Shown: piece after piece, positions 1-5,558 of the stretch
How positions within the stretch are numbered: the stretch's first letter is position 1
Layout: the number at the start of each line of letters is the position of its first letter
Origin: Candidatus Bathyarchaeota archaeon
GTDB taxonomy: Archaea; Thermoproteota; DRAE01
Direction of reading: 5' to 3'
Length of the DNA: 6,924 nt
Assembly (NCBI GenBank): GCA_011041895.1
Contig: DRAE01000026.1
Span: forward strand, 1-6,924
Made by a program: the position numbers and the translations under genes
The notes under the pieces: generated by a model
What the model was told of the DNA's origin: nothing
The model's database searches: none
The model's input: only the letters and a program-made list of their open reading frames with translations

Positions 1-277
1 TATCACTTACAATGGATAGAAGACGCTCTTCTGGAAAACCTTCCTTAAGGTACTTAAGGCCCTCCTCCGTGGGTTTAAGGATCTTTTTAGGCTCTATGAT
101 TACCTTTAGGACTCCCTTGTCTTGTAGTAAAAGACATAGTGGTAAAAGCTGTGCTTCTTTGAGATTAGACTGTCTCTCAAGTTCCTCTATGTCTATTACA
201 CGCTTACCTATTTCCTTTAAGGTTTCCAGTACCTTAAGTTCTCCCGCTGAAACCCTGAGTGATTTAGGGTACTGCAT
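1..277 (-). CDS. pheS: Phenylalanyl-tRNA synthetase alpha subunit, N-terminal part (cut by window edge)
   Basis: This is the first 92 codons of a gene that continues past the left edge. It reads from ATG at 277 with no stop, beginning MQYPKSLRVSAGELKVLETL. The residues match the N-terminal winged-helix region of archaeal/eukaryotic-type PheS. An opening helix (about 11-23, GELKVLETLKEIG) is followed by a helix-turn-helix (about 29-56), then the typical end of this region, LKPTEEGLKYLKEGFPEERL (67-86), comparable to the family's 'TEEGRKYLEEGLPERRLL' pattern. In the family, PheS carries the catalytic class II core and pairs with PheT to charge tRNA-Phe in the cytoplasm; that core lies outside the window. 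The ATG sits 5 nt after the mtnP stop codon, with no strong Shine-Dalgarno, so co-transcription with mtnP is likely. Recognition rests on the N-terminal region only. The alternative is another winged-helix protein, but the TEEG-x-x-YL-x-x-G-x-PE signature makes that unlikely. Confidence 0.85.
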   Translation of the reverse strand, partial: MQYPKSLRVSAGELKVLETLKEIGKRVIDIEELERQSNLKEAQLLPLCLLLQDKGVLKVIIEPKKILKPTEEGLKYLKEGFPEERLLSIVSD

Positions 278-282
278 TTTCC

Positions 283-1089
283 TTACATCAGAGCTTCATA
301 TATTGCCTTATGGCATTCGCAACTTCTTTCCTCGGGGATCTTAGGGATAACGTTCATGATCAACTTCTTCACTTTCTCAATGTTCTCTTTCATAGTTTTG
401 ATCACTTCCTCTGCTGTAACTGGCTTATCAGCCCACACGTCGTAGTCTGTGATAGTGGCAATCGTTGCATAGCATATTTGAGCTTCTCTTGCAAGCACCA
501 CCTCTGGATAAAGTGTCATCCCTATTATGTCAGCTCCCCATGATCTGAAAAGCTTTGACTCACTTCTCGTTGAGAACCTGGGGCCCTCAATGCAGACGTA
601 GGTTCCCGTTGGATGAACTGGAAAACCAAGTTTCTTAGCCTCGTTGATCAGTATCTCACGCAGCTCTGGGCAGAATGGATCCGCCATTGATATATGGCAG
701 ACAACGCCTTCCTCGTAGAAGGTTGCCTTTCTACCTTGTGTTCTATCTATGAACTGATCCGGGATCACAATGTCTCCTGGCCTATAGTCTTCCCTGAGGC
801 TTCCAACAGCTGATGGAGCCAGAATCCTCTTCACTCCAAGCTCTTTGAGAGCCCATATGTTTGCCCTATAGTTTATCCTGTGAGGTGGAATAGTGTGTGA
901 TCTGCCGTGTCTTGGTATAAACGCCACCTTGATTCCTTTGTATGTTCCGATTAACACATTGTCTGATGGAGCCCCAAATGGAGTATACACCTTGACTTCA
1001 ATCACGTCCTCGAATAGCCCTGGGTCATATACGCCGGTTCCACCTATTATTCCTATGTCAGCTCTCTCCGTTGTTCTAATCTTCACCAT
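283..1089 (-). CDS. mtnP: S-methyl-5'-thioadenosine phosphorylase
   Basis: A 268-residue, full-length member of the purine nucleoside phosphorylase/MTAP family. It phosphorolyses 5'-methylthioadenosine, a by-product of polyamine synthesis, to adenine and 5-methylthioribose-1-phosphate. Visible motifs: the N-terminal phosphate loop GGTGVY (16-21); RHGRSHTIPPHRINYRAN (60-77), with the conserved RHG and HxIPPH-x-x-NYRAN; RPGDIVIPDQFIDRT (103-117); CIEGPRFSTRSES (166-178); MTLYPEVVLARE (191-202); and TDYDVW (214-219), whose paired aspartates favour 6-aminopurine (MTA) over inosine or guanosine. The C-terminal SCECH (256-260) contains a C-x-C motif like that of hyperthermophile MTAPII enzymes. The start is fixed by AGGTGA at 1094-1099, four bases before ATG. 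The gene lies just downstream of a tRNA-Gly and 5 nt upstream of pheS. The MTA assignment over plain PNP is from the TDYD and PEVVLARE signatures and is strong. Confidence 0.95.
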   Translation of the reverse strand: MVKIRTTERADIGIIGGTGVYDPGLFEDVIEVKVYTPFGAPSDNVLIGTYKGIKVAFIPRHGRSHTIPPHRINYRANIWALKELGVKRILAPSAVGSLREDYRPGDIVIPDQFIDRTQGRKATFYEEGVVCHISMADPFCPELREILINEAKKLGFPVHPTGTYVCIEGPRFSTRSESKLFRSWGADIIGMTLYPEVVLAREAQICYATIATITDYDVWADKPVTAEEVIKTMKENIEKVKKLIMNVIPKIPEERSCECHKAIYEALM

Positions 1090-1093
1090 GCTT

Positions 1094-1099
1094 TCACCT
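1094..1099 (-). promoter_or_regulatory. Shine-Dalgarno site of mtnP
   Basis: AGGTGA on the minus strand, four bases (AAGC) before the ATG at 1089. It matches the complement of the archaeal 16S 3' end (GGAGGTGATC) and is the clearest ribosome binding site in the window. It fixes the mtnP start and suggests an untranslated leader for this transcript, in contrast to the likely leaderless genes nearby. Confidence 0.6.
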
Positions 1100-1118
1100 A
1101 TTTTATTTAGGCAAGGAA

Positions 1119-1130
1119 GACAAAAATAGT
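1119..1130 (-). terminator. T-rich stretch after tRNA-Gly, possible archaeal terminator
   Basis: Directly after the tRNA CCA end the minus strand reads AGC and then ACTATTTTTGTC, with a run of five T. Archaeal RNA polymerase commonly terminates at short T-runs without needing a hairpin, so this may end the tRNA transcript. The five-T run is short and some read-through into mtnP is possible. No hairpin was seen. Confidence 0.3.
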
Positions 1131-1133
1131 GCT

Positions 1134-1209
1134 TGGTGCGGCCGCCGGGATTTGAACCCGGGTCAACGGCTCGGAAGGCCGACGTCCTACCAGGCTAGAC
1201 TACGGCCGC
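1134..1209 (-). tRNA. tRNA-Gly (anticodon UCC), with encoded CCA
   Basis: The minus strand folds as a standard cloverleaf. The acceptor stem is GCGGCCG (1209-1203) with CGGCCGC (1144-1138), seven perfect pairs. The D arm is GTCT/GGAC with loop AGCCTGGTA. The anticodon loop CTTCCGA gives anticodon TCC, reading GGA glycine codons. The T arm is CCGGG/CCCGG with loop TTCAAAT. The discriminator base is A at 1137, as usual for archaeal tRNA-Gly, followed by CCA at 1136-1134, which appears to be genome-encoded. The anticodon loop has seven bases, so there is no canonical intron. The outermost anticodon-stem pair appears to be a U-U mismatch and the variable loop is four bases; reading that join differently only shifts the mismatch. 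The gene lies 34 nt downstream of the permease-like gene and 44 nt upstream of mtnP, on the same strand. Confidence 0.96.
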
Positions 1210-1210
1210 A

Positions 1211-1227
1211 TATCTTAAAATAAGATA
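1211..1227. repeat. Perfect 7-bp inverted repeat just upstream of tRNA-Gly
   Basis: TATCTTA (1211-1217), AAA, TAAGATA (1221-1227): a perfect 7-bp palindromic pair with a 3-nt centre, ending one base before the 5' end of the tRNA. It would be transcribed in the 5' leader of the pre-tRNA or span its start site. It could be a weak hairpin, a protein-binding site or chance in AT-rich DNA. No second copy was noticed in the window. Confidence 0.5.
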
Positions 1228-1237
1228 TCATTTTAGG

Positions 1238-1247
1238 ATTATTTAAC
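1238..1247 (-). promoter_or_regulatory. Candidate TATA box for tRNA-Gly
   Basis: The minus strand reads GTTAAATAAT, seven of eight matches to an archaeal box A (TTTAAATA). It is centred about 33 bases before the mature tRNA 5' end, which would place the start site a few bases upstream of the tRNA. It includes the TAA stop codon of the permease-like gene, so the tRNA promoter would overlap the end of that gene. This is inferred from spacing and AT content only. Confidence 0.35.
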
Positions 1248-2808
1248 TTCTAACCACCTTTATGCTTCTGCAAACTTTCTCGGAGAACCATTCAACTATG
1301 AACATTCGGATGCTGGTTATCTCCTCAATTACCTGTGGTAGAATCGATCTTGAAAGAACCGTGGTTGGGATCTCTACTTCAATTAGCATTTCATATTCTT
1401 CATTCACTGGTGAGAAGGATATGATGTATGGAAGGGGAATGGTGCCCATGGCTGCTGGATAGTAGCTTGTGTAGTTTATCACGAACTTTTTTCTTCCATT
1501 AACTTTGAGTGAGGAGAGAGTTACACCTACTAAGCCTCCTGCCTCCTCATGGATTAGAGTTTTAGCCTTTAACTCCATGTACAGGTCTTGAACAAGCTTT
1601 TCAATGAGTTCAGCTGGAATTTTGACTGGTACTTTATGCTTGTAAACTCCTCCGCTTAGCTCGATCATAATCTTTTCTTTTACAAATTGACTCCATTTCA
1701 TTTTGAGGGAGGGTGTAAATTGATCTACGAGTTTTCTAATTGCGATTATAGATGAAGGAAAAACCGAGGCCGCTGACAGTAAGAAGAGTGCTGGAATCCA
1801 TAGAATGTTAAGCTTTGGCTCGAGCCCTAAACACAATAGCAAGACATTTGAAAATATAAATGCTAGAATGGATGCAAGCAATGACTCCAGTACTGTAAGC
1901 ACATAAAATACTCTATGAATATGTGATGGAGATGCACCAACTGACAGCAGTGAGAAAATTGGTCTTGACATGTAATGTATCATAGAGAGCTTATTGTTTG
2001 TCGCTATCAGAAATGTCATTAATGAGACGAACAATAGAAAACCTACACCAGACAACCCTAGGAGAACCGCGTACATGTATGATTTAACTATGCCATCCTC
2101 TGCAACTTTGATAGCTGTTAAATTTTGTTGATATTTATCAAATGCAAGCTTTACTCTGTCATAGTTTATAGTGACACCTAGAAAAATTACCTCATATTTG
2201 AAGCCCTTCACCGTTACTAGCATATCAGATACGTCTACCAAATTTCCAAGCATGTATAGGCGACCTTCGCTAAAAATGGGTTTCCCATCTATGTCTAGGA
2301 TCTCCATGAACTTAGAATCGTCAACTACTCCTATGATGATTAGATTCATCGAATATGAGCCGAACTTCAGTCTAATATTGTCGCCAGCCTTCAAGCCGTA
2401 TGTTGCTGATAAACTTGAAGATACTATGACGTGGCCAGCCTTTGGAGTGGGAATTCCATGTTCCTTAATGGGGATATCATTCTCAGATGTAAACACTGCT
2501 TCAGCGTCATATGTGCCTCCGAGCTTAACTGATGCGAAATGAACTCTACATATCACACTGTTGCTTTGATATGGAATTCCAATTTCATTTGCCAACTTAC
2601 GTCCTTCTACAACGAGGTCTGTAAACATGAACTTTGTGCAATTGGCTTTTAAGGGGCTTTGGTAGGAAGCTTGAATCACTTTTGGATAATAGTAGACGTT
2701 TACTGAGATCAGTACGCCCATCATTAGGCATGTAAGGGATAGAAATGAGAGAAGAGTGTGGAGTCTATAATTTAGGAGAAAACGCGTGAGAAATTTTATG
2801 ATTTGCAT
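1243..2808 (-). CDS. FtsX/MacB-type permease-like membrane protein with an extra C-terminal domain
   Basis: A 521-residue membrane protein with the layout of FtsX/MacB-type ABC permeases. It has one N-terminal helix (about 17-40), a long external domain (about 42-243), then three helices (about 245-270, 301-328, 335-357). The external domain has a MacB-periplasmic-core feel: VSSSLSATYGLKAGDNIRLK (129-148), followed by a strand ending IIIGVVDDSKF (157-167). SLLSVGASPSHIHRVF (286-301), just before the third helix, matches the cytoplasmic coupling segment of FtsX permeases (xLRALGAS-x-x-x-I). Unlike typical members, about 160 residues follow the last helix, predicted cytoplasmic, with mixed alpha/beta character and no motif I recognise. 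It is the last gene of a four-gene run, its ATG one base after the preceding stop codon and without an evident Shine-Dalgarno. No ABC ATPase is in the window, so its partner, and whether it transports or signals, is unknown. Family assignment is by topology and short motifs. Confidence 0.7.
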   Translation of the reverse strand: MQIIKFLTRFLLNYRLHTLLSFLSLTCLMMGVLISVNVYYYPKVIQASYQSPLKANCTKFMFTDLVVEGRKLANEIGIPYQSNSVICRVHFASVKLGGTYDAEAVFTSENDIPIKEHGIPTPKAGHVIVSSSLSATYGLKAGDNIRLKFGSYSMNLIIIGVVDDSKFMEILDIDGKPIFSEGRLYMLGNLVDVSDMLVTVKGFKYEVIFLGVTINYDRVKLAFDKYQQNLTAIKVAEDGIVKSYMYAVLLGLSGVGFLLFVSLMTFLIATNNKLSMIHYMSRPIFSLLSVGASPSHIHRVFYVLTVLESLLASILAFIFSNVLLLCLGLEPKLNILWIPALFLLSAASVFPSSIIAIRKLVDQFTPSLKMKWSQFVKEKIMIELSGGVYKHKVPVKIPAELIEKLVQDLYMELKAKTLIHEEAGGLVGVTLSSLKVNGRKKFVINYTSYYPAAMGTIPLPYIISFSPVNEEYEMLIEVEIPTTVLSRSILPQVIEEITSIRMFIVEWFSEKVCRSIKVVRS

Positions 2809-2809
2809 T

Positions 2810-3064
2810 TTATTGGCCAGCTTGTTGGGATATGAAATCTACTAGCGTGCTCACTTTTTGTATATCCTTGACCTCTACTATTTTATCTCCTACCGCTCTG
2901 TAGAGTATCATTCGTTCAGAATCGCTTAGCTTTGAAACGTCAATGTAAAAAAGAAAGCTAAAATGCTGTGCAAACAGGAAGTTCTTGAACTTTATGATGA
3001 TGTTCGCTAGCCTGGCTACCTTTACGAATGCATGAATGTTGTCCAGTTCCATGAACTCCTTCAT
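2810..3064 (-). CDS. Small protein of unknown function, possibly related to the end of DUF835
   Basis: An 84-residue soluble protein of unrecognised function. It looks like helix (1-18, MELDNIHAFVKVARL), helix (19-34), strand (FSFLFYIDVSKL, 35-46), helix (47-58, SDSERMILYRAV) and a C-terminal helix (66-81). The strand-then-helix pattern 'LFYIDVSKLSDSERMILYRAV' recalls the C-terminal half of DUF835 ('lLv-v-P-x-L-x-e-x-e-x-x-L'), an archaeal signalling-related domain; this is a weak, from-memory similarity. The ATG at 3064 directly follows an in-frame TGA, so the start cannot be earlier. GGTG six bases upstream supports it, and an alternative ATG lies four codons in. It sits 12 nt after the adenosine-specific-kinase-like gene and one base before the permease-like gene, so it is almost certainly co-transcribed. 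No cysteines and no membrane helix are evident. Confidence 0.6.
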   Translation of the reverse strand: MKEFMELDNIHAFVKVARLANIIIKFKNFLFAQHFSFLFYIDVSKLSDSERMILYRAVGDKIVEVKDIQKVSTLVDFISQQAGQ

Positions 3065-3076
3065 TCACTGCACCAG

Positions 3077-3574
3077 TCATAATTTATAGCCTATCTTCCG
3101 TAGGAACTCCTTCCTCTCCTTTACATGCTCTTCGGTTTCAACTCCTTTGCTCTTGTAGCCGTCAACTACACCTAATACCCCTCTGCCCTGTTCAGTTTCG
3201 ATCACTATGACTTGTAGAGGATTTGCTGTTGCAGCATATATTGTGCATACTTCAGGCACATTTTTCAACCTGTTCATGACATTTATTGGATATGCATCTT
3301 TCATGACTATTATAAAGAAGTGCCCTGCAGCTACTTTTTTAGCGTTTTCAATCGCGCATTTCTTAAGCTCTTCATCATTTCCCTCTGCCCGTATAAGGCA
3401 TGGCCCTGAAGCCTCGCAGAATGCCATTCCAAACTTTATCGTTGGAGCTGAGTCGGCGAGTGCCTCGTATATGTCCTCAACGCTTTTTATAAAGTGGGAG
3501 GTTCCGATGATTACATTAGTATCTTCGGGTTTTTCAATTTGAACAATCTCTATTGAAAACTTTTCCTTCATCAT
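3077..3574 (-). CDS. Adenosine-specific kinase family protein (DUF355)
   Basis: A 165-residue protein of the PF04008 family, named adenosine-specific kinase after structural work on a Pyrobaculum homologue that binds adenosine/AMP. The length is typical. The hallmark block FGMAFCEASGPCLIR (48-62) is present, as are AAGHFFIIVMKDAYPINVMN (82-101), PEVCTIYAATANPLQVIV (107-124) and GRGVLGVVDGYKSKGVE (130-146). The fold is cytosolic, with no signal or membrane segment. The kinase activity comes from family annotation and its physiological role is not settled. The chosen ATG overlaps the DHH gene's stop codon (ATGA at 3574-3571), preceded by GGGTGGTCA as a likely ribosome binding site. A second ATG follows immediately, so the start could be one codon later. 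Its place between a DHH phosphoesterase and a permease operon is unexplained; a nucleotide-handling link to the DHH protein is possible but only inferred. Confidence 0.9.
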   Translation of the reverse strand: MMKEKFSIEIVQIEKPEDTNVIIGTSHFIKSVEDIYEALADSAPTIKFGMAFCEASGPCLIRAEGNDEELKKCAIENAKKVAAGHFFIIVMKDAYPINVMNRLKNVPEVCTIYAATANPLQVIVIETEQGRGVLGVVDGYKSKGVETEEHVKERKEFLRKIGYKL

Positions 3575-4788
3575 TGACCACCCAAGAACTTTTCAACATA
3601 TTCCTCTACCTTAAATATGAAGAGACTTATTTTATCAGCTTCAATTATACCGCTTGCGGCAAAGGCGTGCCCATCGATGGCGGTGCCTATCCCTCTACCA
3701 GCGTATTTAAGCACTTCTATGACAGTTGGCATTTTACCTTCCTCGATTTTCTCTCTAAGCTTCACTGGAGCTCTCATAGAAACCTTGTAATAGGATTTCT
3801 TAAGCTTTACATCTAATCCTGGAATCCTTGGTGGGAGCGGTTGGAAACCTACTATGTACTTGTTTTCGTCAACTAGCCTTTTAATATATGATATGAAAGA
3901 GCAGAATGTTCCTATGGTTTTTACTCCTAGACCCTCATAGATGTTTCCAGCATTAAACCATTGAACATACCTTAGCTTTTTCAGTTGCCCCCTGAATAGC
4001 CTTGACAGTAACATGCGATTCCTTTGCTTTCTAATTGCTTCAAGAGTATCATGCATTTTCTTGGCTTCATCATCTAAGCCATTTAAAGCCACCTTTACCC
4101 CCATCTCTGGGCCTCCTTTATAGTACCCCACTGAGCCTAAAACTTGAAGTATGGAGAATAGCCTTTTCGTCGTTATCCTCAGCTTTTTAATCAAATAACT
4201 TCCATTTTTCTCGGATACAATGTTATTTTCAAGAGCATCTTCGAGAGCTGCAAGATTAAATTCCCTAAATCCTCCCGGAAGCTCATGACTTCCAACTATT
4301 GCAAGATAGGATAAATCTATATTTTCAGGGGATATGGCCTTTGAGAATATGTAGCAGCATGTTGCTCCTGAAAAGTCCGTTTCTCCCTTGAAATTGAAGA
4401 GTTCGAGGTTTAAATCCAGCACGTTTTCAGCTTCTGTTACTTGAGGATCGTGATGATCTAAAATAATGACATCGTTTTTGCCATTGTCCACTTGAGCAAT
4501 TTCATCTGCGTGAGGGGAGCCTATATCACAGTAGATTATAAGCCTATTCTCCTGTGAATGAATATGCTCTATAATCTCATCTAAGAGTTTTTCAATGCAT
4601 ACAAGCCTATGTTCAACGTTTAATCTCCTAAGCGTTTCCGATGTTATCGCCGCTGAAGATAGACCATCTGCATCATCGTGATGTATAACTATAACGTCTT
4701 TCCCATTCGACTTCGCCTTTAGGATTCGCCTCTCTGCTTCCCTGAGCTTTGCACGATAATCTTTAGGAAGTAGAGTTAAGTCTAGCAT
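3571..4788 (-). CDS. DHH-family phosphoesterase (archaeal RecJ/GAN-like), motif IV Asp not seen
   Basis: A 405-residue protein with a DHH domain and a C-terminal DHHA1 domain. Motif I is IHHDDADGLSSA (35-46), motif II IIYCDIGSPHADE (84-96) and motif III IILDHHDP (108-115). The DHHA1 glycine-rich motif is GRGIGTAIDGHAFAASGII (364-382), which binds the nucleic-acid or nucleotide product. Motif IV, where active relatives have a G-x-x-x-D or A-D aspartate, reads AIVGSHELPGGF (163-174), with no aspartate. In the family these proteins are Mn-dependent 5'-3' exonucleases or nanoRNases. Several archaeal RecJ homologues are inactive and serve as Cdc45-like parts of the replicative helicase. Which applies here cannot be read from sequence alone. 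The gene leads a four-gene run and overlaps the next gene by ATGA. The start ATG has no Shine-Dalgarno and lies near a divergent AT-rich promoter region, so translation is probably leaderless. The family call is firm; activity and substrate are not. Confidence 0.88.
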   Translation of the reverse strand: MLDLTLLPKDYRAKLREAERRILKAKSNGKDVIVIHHDDADGLSSAAITSETLRRLNVEHRLVCIEKLLDEIIEHIHSQENRLIIYCDIGSPHADEIAQVDNGKNDVIILDHHDPQVTEAENVLDLNLELFNFKGETDFSGATCCYIFSKAISPENIDLSYLAIVGSHELPGGFREFNLAALEDALENNIVSEKNGSYLIKKLRITTKRLFSILQVLGSVGYYKGGPEMGVKVALNGLDDEAKKMHDTLEAIRKQRNRMLLSRLFRGQLKKLRYVQWFNAGNIYEGLGVKTIGTFCSFISYIKRLVDENKYIVGFQPLPPRIPGLDVKLKKSYYKVSMRAPVKLREKIEEGKMPTVIEVLKYAGRGIGTAIDGHAFAASGIIEADKISLFIFKVEEYVEKFLGGQ

Positions 4789-4817
4789 GGTTCAATAGAA
4801 GAATAGCCCTTAAACAG

Positions 4818-4826
4818 TAAATAAAT
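4818..4826. promoter_or_regulatory. Candidate TATA element(s) in a divergent promoter region
   Basis: TAAATAAAT in the 64-bp space between the divergent DHH gene (ATG at 4788) and the 88-residue gene (ATG at 4853). It lies about 27-35 bases before the plus-strand ATG and 30-38 before the minus-strand ATG, the right distance for leaderless transcripts on either side. Neither ATG has a Shine-Dalgarno, which fits. On the minus strand, TTTAAGG nearer the DHH start (4809-4814) is an alternative. This is inferred from spacing and composition. Confidence 0.4.
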
Positions 4827-4829
4827 TCT

Positions 4830-4850
4830 CAAAAATTGTTTTAATTTTTG
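4830..4850. repeat. Perfect 8-bp inverted repeat in front of the 88-residue gene
   Basis: CAAAAATT (4830-4837), GTTTT, AATTTTTG (4843-4850): perfect arms with a 5-nt centre, ending two bases before ATG at 4853. If a TATA element at about 4818-4826 is used, this palindrome covers the initiation region, a usual position for an archaeal repressor operator. It could also be chance in AT-rich DNA. Confidence 0.4.
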
Positions 4851-4852
4851 AA

Positions 4853-5119
4853 ATGTGGCTGTATCCTGAGGATGATGAAGACGAGAGAATTCTAAAGAAA
4901 ATATTTACTCCTGAAGCTTACCAGCTTGTCCGTAGGCTTAAGATGAAGGGTATAAGCTATGAGCTAGCAAATATAATGGCGGATTTCATAAATGCTAGGC
5001 TTCAGGTGAACCCAAAACCGATAACAACTGATGAGTTAATTGAAATATATCAGAAAAGCTTGAGGGAATATAAGCGTAAGAAGAGCAGGAAATTTTACGA
5101 AGAGCATAAGTTAATATAG
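4853..5119 (+). CDS. Small charged protein of unknown function
   Basis: An 88-residue soluble protein that I do not recognise. It opens with an acidic stretch (PEDDEDE, 5-11). A helical body follows, FTPEAYQLVRRLKMKGISYE (18-37), which could be a helix-turn-helix-like pair of helices with 'MKGISYELANIMADFINARL' as the second part. The C-terminus is a strongly basic helix, QKSLREYKRKKSRKFYEEHK (67-86). There are no cysteines, no membrane segment and no signal. The basic tail could contact nucleic acid, but that is inference. No Shine-Dalgarno precedes the ATG, and a TATA-like element at about -30 fits leaderless expression. It is transcribed divergently from the DHH gene and is followed after 55 nt by a membrane-protein gene on the same strand. 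Conserved-looking composition and clean promoter spacing argue that it is a real gene. Confidence 0.65.
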   Translation: MWLYPEDDEDERILKKIFTPEAYQLVRRLKMKGISYELANIMADFINARLQVNPKPITTDELIEIYQKSLREYKRKKSRKFYEEHKLI

Positions 5120-5174
5120 CTAAGTGAAGCAACTGTAAATATTCTTCTAACCGTAATACTATTTATCGATACCA

Positions 5175-5558
5175 ATGAAAAAGCGGATCATGGAAAACTT
5201 GGATAAAATCGCTGTGCCAGTAATATCGCTGGCGGCGTTTATAATAGCTTCATATCTGCTGAAGGTTTCAATGCATCTCACGGTTCCCGTGGCCATTGTG
5301 GGAACAGCTGCAGTCTATGAGGCGTATAAGGATTTTAAGCTGTTTATGACTAGAAGGCGCATAAGGCTGAGATATGGGGCTCCATCCTTTGTCATCTCTT
5401 TACTAGGTCTATTCACTGTATTAAACTGGATAAGTATTCACAAGAATATTGAACCATTTCCAGGATATCTTCTTTCCCTAGTAGTATCCGTGGCAGTTAT
5501 AGCGATGATCTCAAGCTTTCTTCTATCAAGAACTGTGAGAAAAAGAGTAAAAGGATGA
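5175..5558 (+). CDS. Four-helix membrane protein of unknown function
   Basis: A 127-residue integral membrane protein with no family I recognise. Hydrophobic segments lie at about 12-29, 35-50, 69-87 and 97-117. The positive charges (KKR at 2-4, TRRRIRLR at 59-66, RKRVK at 122-126) place the N-terminus, middle loop and C-terminus in the cytoplasm, a consistent four-helix, N-in/C-in model. The start ATG at 5175 has no Shine-Dalgarno. A second ATG five codons later (5190) is possible. TGTAAATATTC, about 35-40 bases upstream, is a candidate TATA box. The final 62 bases overlap, in antisense, the end of the convergent zinc-finger gene. Both proteins look real, this one because of the charge-hydrophobicity pattern. 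Confidence 0.65.
   Translation: MKKRIMENLDKIAVPVISLAAFIIASYLLKVSMHLTVPVAIVGTAAVYEAYKDFKLFMTRRRIRLRYGAPSFVISLLGLFTVLNWISIHKNIEPFPGYLLSLVVSVAVIAMISSFLLSRTVRKRVKG

Noticed and set aside
12..344. Plus-strand open frame of 110 codons at the left edge
   Set aside because: It is antisense to the pheS N-terminus and the end of mtnP, both of which have clear family motifs on the minus strand. Its own translation is Ser/Leu-rich with no recognisable feature.
1134..1209. Intron in the tRNA gene
   Set aside because: The anticodon loop has exactly seven bases and the arms pair without extra sequence, so there is no bulge-helix-bulge insertion.
2171..2542. Plus-strand open frame of 123 codons inside the permease-like gene
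   Set aside because: It is antisense to the external domain of a coherent 521-residue protein and its translation has no domain character.
2810..3064. 84-residue protein as the KEOPS subunit Pcc1
   Set aside because: Pcc1 is about this size and is often found near RecJ-like genes in archaea, but the strand/helix order and conserved residues of Pcc1 are not visible here, and the ribosomal genes that usually accompany it are absent.
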